In this document: positions 27,681 through 37,467 of the stretch, in pieces | How the letters are laid out: every line of letters starts with the position of its first letter | How positions within the stretch are numbered: position 1 is the stretch's first letter | Source: JAWXUU01 sp044426045 | GTDB lineage: Bacteria > Bacillota > Clostridia > Christensenellales > CAMQZB01 | Length of the DNA: 64,000 bases | Direction of reading: 5' to 3' | Assembly (NCBI GenBank): GCA_044426045.1 | Contig: JAWXUX010000007.1 | Span: forward strand, 1-64,000 | Translations under genes and position numbers: made by a program | The notes under the pieces: generated by a model | The model's input: the letters and a program-made list of their open reading frames with translations, nothing else | Told to the model about the DNA's origin: nothing | Database searches by the model: none

Positions 27681-28703
27681 TTATCTTTGAACTCTACCAG
27701 AACCGTCTCCGCCTGCAAGAGTTTTAACTTCGCCAACTGAAACTCTGTTGAAGTCGCCTTCTACTGAATGTTTGAGTGCTGAAGCTGCAACTGCGAATTC
27801 GATTGCATCTTGAGTGCTGTAATCGTTCAAAAGTGCGTAGATAAGACCACCACCGAAGCTGTCGCCACCGCCAACACGGTCAACGATTTTAAGGTTGTAT
27901 TCTTTAGAGAAACATGCTTCTTTACCATCGTAAAGCATACCAGCCCAGTTGTTTTCTGAAGCTGAGATTGAAGTTCTCAAAGTGATTGCAACTTTTTCAC
28001 AACCAAATCTTTCAACAAGTTGTTTTGCAACGTCGATATAACCTTCATGGTTAAGTGCGCCACTTTCAACGTCTGTGCCTGATGCTTTGATTCCGAATAC
28101 TTTATCAGCATCTTCTTCGTTTGCGATACAAACATCAACATATTTTGTGAGTTCGCTCATGCATTTGCCAGCTTCTTCGCTTGTCCAAAGTTTTTTTCTG
28201 AAGTTAAGGTCACAAGAAATTTTAACGCCTTTTTCTTTAGCTTTTTTACAAGCTTCAAGACAAATTCCTGCAACTGTTGGGTTCAAGGCTGGTGTGATAC
28301 CAGTGAAGTGGAACCATGTTGCGCCTTCAAAGATTGCATCCCAGTCGAAATCTTCTGGTTGTGCTGTCCAGATTGAAGAACCAGCTCTGTCATAAATTAC
28401 GTTTGAAGCACGTTGGCTTGCACCTTTTTCAAGGAAGTAGATACCAACTCTGTCGCCACCACGTGCGATGTGTTTAGTTTCTACGCCATATTTTCTAACT
28501 TCGTTGATTGCACATTGACCAATGTCGTGTGCTGGAAGTTTAGTTACGAAACTAGCGTCGATACCGTAGTTAGCAAGTGAAACAGCTACGTTAGCTTCAC
28601 CGCCACCGTATGTAGCTTGCATTTGATCTCCACATTGTGAAAATCTCAAGTATCCGTTTGGTGCTAGTCTTAGCATGATTTCTCCAAATGTTACAACTTT
28701 CAT
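27681..28703 (-). CDS. kdgK: 2-keto-3-deoxygluconate kinase (PfkB family)
   Basis: The 340-residue sugar kinase phosphorylates KDG to KDPG. The N-terminal FGEIMLRLAPNGYLRF and YGGGEANVAVSLANYG are typical of KdgK-type PfkB enzymes, and the active site Asp lies in VGGGDSFGGGLIYAL. It is the last enzyme gene of the uronate cluster and directly follows eda, the gene for the next step. An RBS (GGAGG) is 9 bases upstream; a small hairpin (ACGCAAGAAAATTGCGT) stands in the 108-base leader. Confidence 0.92.
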   Translation of the reverse strand: MKVVTFGEIMLRLAPNGYLRFSQCGDQMQATYGGGEANVAVSLANYGIDASFVTKLPAHDIGQCAINEVRKYGVETKHIARGGDRVGIYFLEKGASQRASNVIYDRAGSSIWTAQPEDFDWDAIFEGATWFHFTGITPALNPTVAGICLEACKKAKEKGVKISCDLNFRKKLWTSEEAGKCMSELTKYVDVCIANEEDADKVFGIKASGTDVESGALNHEGYIDVAKQLVERFGCEKVAITLRTSISASENNWAGMLYDGKEACFSKEYNLKIVDRVGGGDSFGGGLIYALLNDYSTQDAIEFAVAASALKHSVEGDFNRVSVGEVKTLAGGDGSGRVQR

Positions 28704-28811
28704 TATATAATACCTCCGAGTATTCTCTTTTTTTACGCAATTTTCTTGCGTGTTATTCTTTTTTTGGTTTTTATTGTCTAAATTTGAAATTTAGATGTTT
28801 TTAAAGTTCCC

Positions 28812-29420
28812 TTAATTGCTGAAGTTTCCTTCTTTCACGATGTTTCCGATTTCTGCACATTTAGCTTCGATATCGCCTTTCATCATCCATGAACCGCCAA
28901 CAGCGTGGATTTTGTCCCAAGCAAGATATTCAGCCAAATTTGACGCGTCAACGCCACCAGTTGGGATGAATTTGATTTGTGGGAATGGGCCTGCAAGACC
29001 TTGCATAGCTTTGAGTCCGCCATAAACGTTTGCTGGGAAGAATTTGATAATTTTTAGACCAGCGTTGATAGCCATCATGATTTCAGTTGGTGTTACGCAA
29101 CCTGGGAAATATGGGATATCGTGTTTTTGACAAACCGCGCAAACTTCGTCTGAAAAACCAGGGCCAACGATGAATTTTGAACCTGCTGCGATAGCTTCTT
29201 CACATTGTGCTGCGTTGATGATTGTTCCAGCGCCGATAAGCATTTCTGGGAATTCTTTGCAACCAAGTTCGATTGCATCTCTTGCGCAAGCTGTTCTGAA
29301 AGTGATTTCCGCGATTGGAAGACCACCTGCGATCATTTTTGATAGTGTTGGGATAGTTTCTTCAATGCTGTTTAGTACAACAACTGGAACTACTCTTTTT
29401 TCGTCAACTAGTTTCATCAT
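28812..29420 (-). CDS. eda: KDPG aldolase
   Basis: The 202-residue class I aldolase splits KDPG to pyruvate and glyceraldehyde 3-phosphate. The Schiff-base Lys is in GLKIIKFFPAN, the catalytic Glu in AEITFRT, and phosphate-binding residues in FIPTGGVD. It is encoded two bases after the PPi-PFK gene and ahead of kdgK. Length is normal for the family. Confidence 0.95.
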   Translation of the reverse strand: MMKLVDEKRVVPVVVLNSIEETIPTLSKMIAGGLPIAEITFRTACARDAIELGCKEFPEMLIGAGTIINAAQCEEAIAAGSKFIVGPGFSDEVCAVCQKHDIPYFPGCVTPTEIMMAINAGLKIIKFFPANVYGGLKAMQGLAGPFPQIKFIPTGGVDASNLAEYLAWDKIHAVGGSWMMKGDIEAKCAEIGNIVKEGNFSN

Positions 29421-29422
29421 AA

Positions 29423-30652
29423 TTATTTTCTCCTCAAATATAGATGTTGTGGCAAGCCGTCAACCATGATTGGTGTGAGTTCAGCTTGGATGAGTGGTTT
29501 AACATAGCTCAAGAAATCTTGAGTCACATAGTCTTTAGTTTCATTTAGCCATTCGATTGGAACTGTTTTTTCAAAGTTCGCAATTTGACCGATATCAACG
29601 AGTCCAGTTGTGCATTGGTATGGATCATTAGAAATTCTAACGAGTGTAACCATTTTGCCACTGATTCCTTCCATTGCAGCTTTAACGCCAGCACCACCAA
29701 CTTGGTAGGCTTCTGTTACGTCCACGCGTGAAGAAAGGTGAGATGCACATCTTTGAAGTGTTGAAAATTCGATTGCTCTTGTTTTGCAACCAATTCTTCT
29801 TGCACAAAGGTTAGCAAGATATCTTGATGTACCTGTGAGTGATTTGTGACCGAATGCATCAACGAATTGTTCGTTATCTGTGAGTTCAGAAACATATGTG
29901 CCGTCAGCTGTTTTCACACCTTCAGAAACTGCAACAACAACTGAAAGTTTTTCTTGTTGAAGTTTATCAACTTTCGCGATGAATTCTTCAACGTCGAATG
30001 GAACTTCTGGGATATAGATAAGGTCAATACCTTCGCAATCATCACCTTTTGAAAGTGCTGTTGCGCCAGTTAGCCAACCTGCGTTTCTACCCATAACTTC
30101 AAGAATTGTCACTTGTTTTGTGCCGTAAACTAGTCCGTCACGAATGATTTCTTTTGTCATCGCACCGATATATTTTGCCGCAGAACCAAAACCTGGAGTG
30201 TGGTCTGTTAGCATCAAATCGTTGTCGATTGTTTTTGGAATACCAATGAATTTGATATCGCTGTTAACTGTTTTTCCATAGTTATACAATTTGTTGATTG
30301 TATCCATTGAATCGTTACCACCGATATAGAAGAATGCACCGATATCAAGTTTTTCGAAAATTTCGAAAAGTTTTACATATTCATCAGTTGAATCTTCAGC
30401 ATTTTTAAGTCTGTATCTGCATGAACCAAGATAAGAACTTGGAGTTCTTTTCAAAAGTTCAATGTGTAGACTACTGTTGATGTGTTCTTTCAAGTCAACG
30501 TATTCATCTTTGAGCAAACCTTGAATACCATTCACCATACCGTAGATTTTTTCTACACCTCTGTCTTTTGCTGATTGAAATACACCAGCAAGGCTTGAAT
30601 TGATTACCGCTGTTGGTCCACCACTTTGGCCAACGATGATATTTTTCCCCAT
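29423..30652 (-). CDS. pfp: Phosphofructokinase, PPi-dependent type
   Basis: The 409-residue enzyme interconverts fructose 6-phosphate and fructose 1,6-bisphosphate. The donor site carries GGNDSMDT and IPKTIDND; the Lys in PKTIDND and the Asp in GGND are typical of pyrophosphate-dependent enzymes, where ATP enzymes have Gly. VMGRNAGWLTG is the sugar-binding motif. A PPi-PFK works in both directions, so in an operon that yields triose phosphate it may serve to rebuild hexose phosphate. The donor assignment is from sequence only. Confidence 0.9.
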   Translation of the reverse strand: MGKNIIVGQSGGPTAVINSSLAGVFQSAKDRGVEKIYGMVNGIQGLLKDEYVDLKEHINSSLHIELLKRTPSSYLGSCRYRLKNAEDSTDEYVKLFEIFEKLDIGAFFYIGGNDSMDTINKLYNYGKTVNSDIKFIGIPKTIDNDLMLTDHTPGFGSAAKYIGAMTKEIIRDGLVYGTKQVTILEVMGRNAGWLTGATALSKGDDCEGIDLIYIPEVPFDVEEFIAKVDKLQQEKLSVVVAVSEGVKTADGTYVSELTDNEQFVDAFGHKSLTGTSRYLANLCARRIGCKTRAIEFSTLQRCASHLSSRVDVTEAYQVGGAGVKAAMEGISGKMVTLVRISNDPYQCTTGLVDIGQIANFEKTVPIEWLNETKDYVTQDFLSYVKPLIQAELTPIMVDGLPQHLYLRRK

Positions 30653-30746
30653 ACAAGTTCTCCTTGATCTTTTATTTTACAATCGCAAATATTATTTTTG
30701 CAATCGCAATTATTTTAAAACCCCCATGATTTTAAAATATATTCAA

Positions 30747-32186
30747 TTAAACTGCAGACACCGCTTCTTCACTTTCCATTTCTTTATCTTCCGTGCTTTG
30801 ATTTTCATCATTGCCACCGCCGATAAGACCATATTTCTTTTTCACCTTACGCAAGCAAATAAGCCCGATTGTGAGAGATATGCAACCAATACCACCGTTT
30901 GAAAGTAGCATTGAGATACCAACCGCTTCCGCACCGAATGTTGTGAAGTTGATAAGAATATAAAGTGATGGAATTCTCAAACAGAAAAGTCTGAAAATAT
31001 TCAAAACAAATGTCATTTTTGTGTAGCCAAAACCGAGAAGGAAACCGATAACGGCTGAGTTCACACCAAGACCCAAAACACCCCATCTTTCATATTTGAA
31101 GATAGAATAGATTGTTTCATAAAATTCTGGGTCAGAGCCGGCATAGTGACCGACAAGTTGATTCATCCAGATTGTGTAAACAAGCATACCGATAAATGAA
31201 ACCACAACGTTGAAGGCGAGGATGATATAAAATACATTAACCGCTCTTCTTGGGTTGTTATTACCGAGGTTTTGACTTATGATAACAGAAATTGTTTCTT
31301 CCGTGCTTTCTGTTATTGTTGTTGTTGCCGCGCCGAGGTTGTTTGAAACGCTCATTGAGCCAACAACTGTGTCACCGAGGTCTGCCGCTATCGCATTTGA
31401 GATAACTTTACCTGATGTGAACACAAATTTACTAACAAATATTGGCCAAACAATTTTGAAATAGCTTTTTACATCGTCTTTTCTGAACTCAACTTGTTTG
31501 CGTTCGAATTTATATGTATAGTCTTTTCTTCCAAGTTTATAGATAACAAAAATGAAGAAGAAGATGTTTGGAACCAATGTTGCAAGTGCAACGGAAATAA
31601 TTTCCGCGTGAATTTCCAAGAATATTATTGTCAAAATGATTTTTGTGACAATAAGTACAAAGTTTATTGTGAATATTTTTGTTGTCGCACCACGCGATTT
31701 TTCAAACGATAGATATATCGCATTGAAAATACCAATACCAAGCGTGATCATTTGAACTGCGAAATATTGTCCGCTGATTTCAATGATACTTTCTGGCACA
31801 TTGCAAAACGCCATGATAGCTTCAGACAAAAATAGTCCAGTACAACACAATAAAATGCATGCACCAAGTGCAAACACCAAAATCATGCGTGAAAGTCTTT
31901 TAGCTTTTTCGAAATCGTTAGCACCAATTGCCCTTGCGAGTATGATAGTTGCGGCTATTGAAAGCCCTTGACTCACAGAGTTTGCTGTGTTTTTGATTTG
32001 GTTAGTCGTTGCAACGGCTGAAACCGCAAGAGAACTTATGTCCGCAACCAATGTCAAATCGACAAGGTTATACATAAAGTTCATGATGTTCATCAAAATC
32101 ATTGGTGAGGCGATAACAAAAATAACATACCATAATTTCCCCGTGAGCATAAAGTGTCTTCTTTCTGCATCGTTCATTTTTGGCAT
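30747..32186 (-). CDS. MATE-family efflux transporter
   Basis: The 479-residue membrane protein with about 12 helices is a MATE exporter: KLWYVIFVIASPMILMNIMNF at the N-terminus, ARAIGANDFEKAKRLSR, and the second-half repeat ISQNLGNNNPRRA. Substrate unknown. It is embedded between the SDR and PPi-PFK genes of the uronate cluster on the same strand, with a 191-base AT-rich gap upstream that holds a hairpin (GCTTGATT/AATCAAGC, 32259-32300). Its place in the pathway is unclear; export of a toxic keto-acid intermediate would be a guess. Confidence 0.9.
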   Translation of the reverse strand: MPKMNDAERRHFMLTGKLWYVIFVIASPMILMNIMNFMYNLVDLTLVADISSLAVSAVATTNQIKNTANSVSQGLSIAATIILARAIGANDFEKAKRLSRMILVFALGACILLCCTGLFLSEAIMAFCNVPESIIEISGQYFAVQMITLGIGIFNAIYLSFEKSRGATTKIFTINFVLIVTKIILTIIFLEIHAEIISVALATLVPNIFFFIFVIYKLGRKDYTYKFERKQVEFRKDDVKSYFKIVWPIFVSKFVFTSGKVISNAIAADLGDTVVGSMSVSNNLGAATTTITESTEETISVIISQNLGNNNPRRAVNVFYIILAFNVVVSFIGMLVYTIWMNQLVGHYAGSDPEFYETIYSIFKYERWGVLGLGVNSAVIGFLLGFGYTKMTFVLNIFRLFCLRIPSLYILINFTTFGAEAVGISMLLSNGGIGCISLTIGLICLRKVKKKYGLIGGGNDENQSTEDKEMESEEAVSAV

Positions 32187-32377
32187 AATTTTTTAATCTC
32201 CCTTCCTATTAAAATAATAGAATTAATTGCATTAATATGACTTTCAAAAATATTAAATTTTTGCTTGATTCCTTTTAATTATTATCGTAAGAAATCAAGC
32301 TCAAATTTATTTATTAATTTTTAAAAGTGTTTTTAAGTTTTTAGTTTGTTTTTGTTTAGTTTGGTTTGGATTTGTTA

Positions 32378-33136
32378 TTACAACAAGTCTTGACCACCGT
32401 TAACTTGAACAACTTCACCAGTCATGAATGAAGCTTTTTCGCTTACTAGGAAGCCGATAACGTTTGCAACTTCTGATGCTTGACCAAGTCTTTTCAAAAG
32501 AATGTTGTTTTTCCATGATTCGAACAATGGAAGGTTTGTTTGTTTGATAGCAGCGTGGAAAGGAGTATCAATTGTTCCTGGAGCAACTGCGTTAACTCTG
32601 ATTCCGTATTCAGCAAGGTCTTTTGCAAGAGCTCTTGTCAAAAGGATGATTGCACCTTTAGATACGCCGTAGATACCAGCTCCTGGGCCACCTGCATTCC
32701 AACCTGCGTTAGAAGAGAAGTTGATGATGCTTGCGCCTGATGCTGCTTCTGATTTTTTAAGGAATGGGATTGCTGTTCTTGATACGAAGTATGCGCTGTC
32801 AAGGTTCAAAGCCATAACTTTTCTGTAGAATTCAGTAGTCATATCTTCAAATCTAGATCTGCCACCAAGTCCACCAGCGTTGTTAACAACAACGTCGAAG
32901 TGTCCGTATTTTTCACCGATAGCTGTCACGTTTGCAACAACTTCTTCTTCAGAACAAACGTCGAAGTGATAGTATTCACATTCGATATCCATTGCTTTTA
33001 GTTCAGCAATAGTTTCTGCTGCTTGTTCGTCGTCGATACCGTTAAGGATAACTGTGTAACCTTGTGAACCGAGTTCTTTTGCTGTTGCTTTACCGATACC
33101 GCCAGTACCGCCTGTGATAAATGCGATTTTTTTCAT
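32378..33136 (-). CDS. Short-chain dehydrogenase, probable DEH/keto-uronate reductase
   Basis: The 252-residue Rossmann-fold enzyme has TGGTGGIGKATA (coenzyme), NNAG, the catalytic Ser in INFSSNAGW and YGVSKGA (Tyr-x-x-x-Lys). The C-terminal FMTGEVVQVNGGQ is normal. Given KdgF on one side and KdgK/Eda on the other, the likely step is reduction of 4-deoxy-L-erythro-5-hexoseulose uronate to KDG. A KduD-like role (2,5-diketo-3-deoxygluconate reduction) is the alternative but would need KduI, which is absent here. The specific substrate is inferred. Confidence 0.85.
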   Translation of the reverse strand: MKKIAFITGGTGGIGKATAKELGSQGYTVILNGIDDEQAAETIAELKAMDIECEYYHFDVCSEEEVVANVTAIGEKYGHFDVVVNNAGGLGGRSRFEDMTTEFYRKVMALNLDSAYFVSRTAIPFLKKSEAASGASIINFSSNAGWNAGGPGAGIYGVSKGAIILLTRALAKDLAEYGIRVNAVAPGTIDTPFHAAIKQTNLPLFESWKNNILLKRLGQASEVANVIGFLVSEKASFMTGEVVQVNGGQDLL

Positions 33137-33234
33137 AATATATATCTCCTTGTCTTATAAAAATATTTTCTTGTTTTGTTTGCAAGTTTTCGCTTGCGTT
33201 TTTTTCACTTGCAAGTTTTCACTCGCTAGTTTTC

Positions 33235-33564
33235 TTAGTCTAGGAAATCTTCTCTTGCTGGAGCGAAGATGTCTAGGATAACTGCTTTTTCGATACAAAC
33301 GCCGCCGTGAATGATGTGTGGTTGTTTGCAAGTTGAATCCCCAGGGCCCATGATTTTCTTTTGGTCGCCAATTTCAAATTCCATTTTGCCAGATACAACG
33401 TATGAACATTGATCGTGGAAATGTTCGTGAAGTGCGCCAACTGCACCAACTTCAAATGTTAGTTCGCAAACCATCAAATTGTCGTTGTGTGCGATAACTT
33501 TTCTAGTTACGCCTGGTGCTACTGTTTTTGCAGGTATTTCACTGTTCACAAAATAGTTTTGCAT
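33235..33564 (-). CDS. kdgF: KdgF-like cupin, unsaturated uronate linearising protein
   Basis: The 109-residue single-domain cupin has the metal-binding pattern GALHEHFHDQCSYVVSG (His, His, Gln) and a C-terminal His in KQPHIIHGG. KdgF opens 4,5-unsaturated uronate monomers produced by lyases to the linear keto acid. It sits directly between lyase 1 and the SDR gene, the order expected for consecutive pathway steps. Confidence 0.88.
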   Translation of the reverse strand: MQNYFVNSEIPAKTVAPGVTRKVIAHNDNLMVCELTFEVGAVGALHEHFHDQCSYVVSGKMEFEIGDQKKIMGPGDSTCKQPHIIHGGVCIEKAVILDIFAPAREDFLD

Positions 33565-33575
33565 AATATATCTCC

Positions 33576-35465
33576 TTATTTGAATTTAATCACTGATTTA
33601 TATTCAACGTTTTTACCGATTTCTCTCACCAAGACTGTTGCTCTTGTTCTGTTAACCGGATTATCCATTGTTGTTAGAAGGTAAACTTTTTTGCCTGTTG
33701 CATCGATTTCATAAACCACTTCAATAGTGCCGTCAGAAACTGTAACAACTGCTTTTCCATCGTGGACAGCAATTTCTTTTGCGTCGATAATGTGTTCATA
33801 TCCATTAGCATTATAGCCGAAATCTACTGCTCCGTCAATTGTTTTTGCACTAGCTTTGAAGCTTGCTTCAAAATGTTGCAAGAAATCGCAAGTATTTTCA
33901 ACTTCGCTGTCAACATTGAATGTGTCAAGGATAGAATCTTCAGTGATTGTTAAATCTCTTGTGTAGCCAATTCCTTCATAACAGTCAGGTTTTGTTGCTT
34001 TCACGTGAGTTGCGCTGTATTCAACGCATTGACCTGGTGTGAATGACGTGATGTCAACACCATTACAGATAACTGTGTTGTGTGACATTGTTTTTCTGTG
34101 CCATTCGTTGCAAAGTCTTGCTCTGTAACCCGCGTTTGAAGGGTCTCTTGAAACCAAAACGTCATTATATGTGAACTCGATGTTCATGATGTCAGGGTGA
34201 GCATGTGATTTTGCATTCAAACCATATTTCAAGAACAAGTTGAATTTATCGTTTCTAAGCATTGCGTAGTTAGATTTTTCATAGTTCTTTGGTGCTCTTT
34301 CAATAGCAGTGTATTTTGTGAAATCAAAATCGATATTGAAAAGCAATCTTTCAATTGAATGTGTGTTGTTGATATAGAAAGGTTCAGAAAGTGGCAAACC
34401 TTGTCTTACAGTTGGTTTAGATTCGAAGAATTTGAGCATGTTGCCGTATTCACTGTCTTCACCATAAATTCTTGCCATTGCATCGAATTGGTAGCTGTAT
34501 GTTTTGAGGTTAAGGTTTGGCCAACCATCGTTTGGATTTGGGAAATAATCGTTGTCAAAGGCATAATGATAGATTTCTTTATACATTTTTTCTACGATTG
34601 CTGTTGATTTTGCACCGAAGTCATAACCGTACAATTTCGCAAATACTACGAGATATGAAACACCTTCAAGAAGGAACATGTTATAGTGAGTTGAACCTTC
34701 ATACCAGAAACCGTCTTCTGTTACACCTTCAGCAAGCTGTCTGTGCATACCAAATTCGCCATTGAAAGCAAATTCAACCATTTCTTCGTTTCCGTTAACA
34801 AGACCCATAACACCCATAACTGCGTCATACCAACATCTGATGTTGTGAACTGATTCAGTTTGTGGTTTCAATACTTTATAAATTTCATTGAACCAGTTGA
34901 AGATAACTTCTTTAGTTTCTTCGTCGATATATTCTTTGATGATTTCGTATGTTTGAGCAACACGGATACCGATGATTGATTCGTTCAAGCCTTGTGGCAT
35001 GATTCTTGCAGAACCCCAACCCATTTCTTCAACAGTTTCATAAACGTCAAGTTCTTTTCTGTGAAGTTTGAAGTTTGTGTAGTTTTTGCCATAGAAGTTG
35101 ATGATCATTTTGACATAGTCAAGATATTTTTCTTCTTTTGTTGCTTCATAGATTGCTGCTGATGCAAGCATGTTTACGATTGCAGTGTTGCGATAGAAAT
35201 ATGTCCAAACACCGTCAAGCACGTCGCTTTTGAATGTTTTTCCACAAACTTCACAAACGTGGTCGTGTGGTTTATCAAGATCGAAAATCAATCTTCCGCC
35301 ATCGTCGTCACAGAAATAGTAGTGACCCCATTGGCTCATTTTTTCTGAATCGTCTGAAAAGTTTTCCATAAAAGGAGTAACTTTTTCAATCATGTCGTCC
35401 AAAGATGCTTTATACTCTGGAACTTCGTTCATGTACTTTACAAAATTATCATTAACGTATTTCAT
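33576..35465 (-). CDS. Polysaccharide lyase, heparinase II/III fold (PL15-like), cytoplasmic
   Basis: The 629-residue lyase has an N-terminal helical toroid and a C-terminal beta-sandwich. WGHYYFCDDDGGRLIFD and the HVCEVCGKTF pair of cysteines near residue 70 resemble exolytic alginate lyases of family PL15. The active region reads SHAHPDIMNIEF followed by SRDPSN and WHRKTMSHNTVICNG. There is no signal peptide, so it acts on imported oligosaccharides. The frame opens farther upstream, but the ATG at 35465 begins the conserved protein, 7 bases after the stop of lyase 2. Substrate: a polyuronate, alginate favoured by the neighbours; heparinoids are not excluded. Confidence 0.85.
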   Translation of the reverse strand: MKYVNDNFVKYMNEVPEYKASLDDMIEKVTPFMENFSDDSEKMSQWGHYYFCDDDGGRLIFDLDKPHDHVCEVCGKTFKSDVLDGVWTYFYRNTAIVNMLASAAIYEATKEEKYLDYVKMIINFYGKNYTNFKLHRKELDVYETVEEMGWGSARIMPQGLNESIIGIRVAQTYEIIKEYIDEETKEVIFNWFNEIYKVLKPQTESVHNIRCWYDAVMGVMGLVNGNEEMVEFAFNGEFGMHRQLAEGVTEDGFWYEGSTHYNMFLLEGVSYLVVFAKLYGYDFGAKSTAIVEKMYKEIYHYAFDNDYFPNPNDGWPNLNLKTYSYQFDAMARIYGEDSEYGNMLKFFESKPTVRQGLPLSEPFYINNTHSIERLLFNIDFDFTKYTAIERAPKNYEKSNYAMLRNDKFNLFLKYGLNAKSHAHPDIMNIEFTYNDVLVSRDPSNAGYRARLCNEWHRKTMSHNTVICNGVDITSFTPGQCVEYSATHVKATKPDCYEGIGYTRDLTITEDSILDTFNVDSEVENTCDFLQHFEASFKASAKTIDGAVDFGYNANGYEHIIDAKEIAVHDGKAVVTVSDGTIEVVYEIDATGKKVYLLTTMDNPVNRTRATVLVREIGKNVEYKSVIKFK

Positions 35466-35472
35466 TTTATTC

Positions 35473-37467
35473 TCACCCAATCTCAATAATTTCACTTCCG
35501 TCAATTCTCACAACTGCGTTTGCAGATGAAGAAATCCCAACTGACGCGAAGTCTTTCGCTAGTATTATTTCATATTTTTTAGCTCCGCTGAATGAAGCAA
35601 TACCATTTTCAACAGCGTATTTATAATCAGAATTAGAGAACGCAAAACATTCAAGCATAGTTGCATTCTTCACTTTTTCTGAGCTAGTTCTTGTTGTTTT
35701 CAAATCAACTTGGCAGAACACGTCTGGTTCTTGAGTTGACATGATTGATTTGATTCTTGTTTCGTATTGTTTTTGTGAAACAGCCGCGTCAGCCACAACT
35801 TGATAACCAATTTTGCCATATGTGCCAAAATCAAAATCCATTGCGTTATCCGCTTTTGGAGCGCCAACTTCATTTGTGTTTAAAATGATTTCATAGCTGT
35901 GTTCTTTTTCGCTTTTGAAAACGTCGACAAATGCGATGAAGTTCAAATTGTCAGTTACAACAGTTCTTGAAACTTCTTTCATTGCGAAGGCTTCAGGATA
36001 AATCAAAGTGTTTGTAGCTTTGAACACTACCATACCATCTTTTTCGTTAACATAATCGACCTTACCGCGGTAAGAATCGAGCAAATCCCAAAGTTTTCCG
36101 TTTTCGCCAACTCTTGCAAGAGCTGCTGTTTTATATGCGTCGTTTCCGCCTTCTGCATCAGTATAGACACCGTCAACAAGCAATGTGCTGTGGTGGTCTG
36201 CCATGATTTTACGGTTATAACCATCTTCACAGATAAAGTATTCTCTGCCTTGGTTGATTATGTATGACATGTTGTCCGTGTGGTGATGTGAAAGACCGAT
36301 TGCATCGATGTTTTCATCACGCAAAATGCGAAGTGTGTTTTCCCATTGTTTGTCGCCACCTGGTGCGCTGCATTTCATCGAGAAAGTTTTAGCTTCTTCA
36401 TCCCAACCGCTTCTGATTGAAACAAGACCAAGGTCTGGGAAGTATCTCATTTTTGGAAGATCGTCAAGTTCTTTTTCTTCGATTATTGGATCATAGAACA
36501 AGAATTCAAGAGCTGCTTCTGGATAGATACCAGGTTTGATTTTGCTTTCTGCTGCTTCTTCGTCAAGATATTTATCAAGAACTAGATTAGCATATTTTTG
36601 AGCATAACCATCGTTATATTCGCTTGCAACTTTGTAATAAACAAATGGGCAGTGACCACTGTGAATATCGTGGCAATCGCCGAAGTTGTGTTGAACTGCA
36701 AAGTTACCAGCTGATTGATACAATCTGTAGTAGAATGTGTTTTTAAGGTATCCTGAAACTTCAAAGAAGTCCTTTCCGCCTTGCTGTTTAAGAAGATGTG
36801 CATAAACAAACAACCACATACCGCCGTATCTCCAATACGCAATACCTTCATAGTTTGAACCGTCTTCTGTCATAAGGTCATAAACGATTTCAAAGTTTTC
36901 AAGAGCAAGTGTTGTGTATTTAAGGAACGATTTATCTTCTTTTCCAAGAACGTAGCCCGCTGTTGCGATACCGTTCATGTTTATCCAGTTATGGTTTTGA
37001 TAGTAGTTTGTTGACCAACCATGACCGTGTGATTCAATTTTATATTCATATATGATTTCAGCGTGATGAGCAATTTTGTCATACACCGCTTTCTTTTCTT
37101 CTGCTGTCAAATAATCTTTTACCCAGTCGTAGCCAAGTGAAAGACCCCACAAAATCCAAGATGCACTCAAGTCAAGGTTAACCATGTGAGCATTGCCCCA
37201 TTTTTCGTAACCTAGAACAGCACTCATCCATCTTTTTGTTTCTTCAAGGTATTTTTGATCCCCTGACACTCTGAAACCGAGTGCAAGGTTCATGATTGCA
37301 ATACCCATGAAAGTGATTGATTTTGCCGGATGTTCTTTTGGAAGTTCAACTCCCATATATCTGTCACATTGTGCGATAAGTCTTTCATATTGACCTTTTC
37401 TCACGCCAGTGATTTCAGAGATATATTTATCAAGATCCCCAATAAATACCAAGTTGTTATTTTTCAT
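35473..37467 (-). CDS. Polysaccharide lyase, heparinase II/III fold, second cytoplasmic enzyme
   Basis: The 664-residue protein shares the fold but not close sequence with lyase 1. The toroid contains YYQNHNWINMNGIATAGYVL; the sandwich has GLSHHHTDNMSYIINQGREY followed by EDGYNRKIMADHHSTLLVDG, typical of the heparinase II/III family. No signal peptide is present. The ATG at 37467 overlaps the end of the 37457-37978 membrane-protein gene by 11 bases and uses GAGG in its last codons as RBS; the longer upstream frame has no RBS. Two non-redundant exolyases suggest cleavage of two linkage or uronate types. Confidence 0.85.
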   Translation of the reverse strand: MKNNNLVFIGDLDKYISEITGVRKGQYERLIAQCDRYMGVELPKEHPAKSITFMGIAIMNLALGFRVSGDQKYLEETKRWMSAVLGYEKWGNAHMVNLDLSASWILWGLSLGYDWVKDYLTAEEKKAVYDKIAHHAEIIYEYKIESHGHGWSTNYYQNHNWINMNGIATAGYVLGKEDKSFLKYTTLALENFEIVYDLMTEDGSNYEGIAYWRYGGMWLFVYAHLLKQQGGKDFFEVSGYLKNTFYYRLYQSAGNFAVQHNFGDCHDIHSGHCPFVYYKVASEYNDGYAQKYANLVLDKYLDEEAAESKIKPGIYPEAALEFLFYDPIIEEKELDDLPKMRYFPDLGLVSIRSGWDEEAKTFSMKCSAPGGDKQWENTLRILRDENIDAIGLSHHHTDNMSYIINQGREYFICEDGYNRKIMADHHSTLLVDGVYTDAEGGNDAYKTAALARVGENGKLWDLLDSYRGKVDYVNEKDGMVVFKATNTLIYPEAFAMKEVSRTVVTDNLNFIAFVDVFKSEKEHSYEIILNTNEVGAPKADNAMDFDFGTYGKIGYQVVADAAVSQKQYETRIKSIMSTQEPDVFCQVDLKTTRTSSEKVKNATMLECFAFSNSDYKYAVENGIASFSGAKKYEIILAKDFASVGISSSANAVVRIDGSEIIEIG

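Noticed and set aside
28734..28752. Hairpin ahead of kdgK as a terminator
   Set aside because: The stem ACGCAAGAAAATTGCGT is followed by A residues, not T, in the direction of transcription, so it does not fit a terminator for the operon strand.
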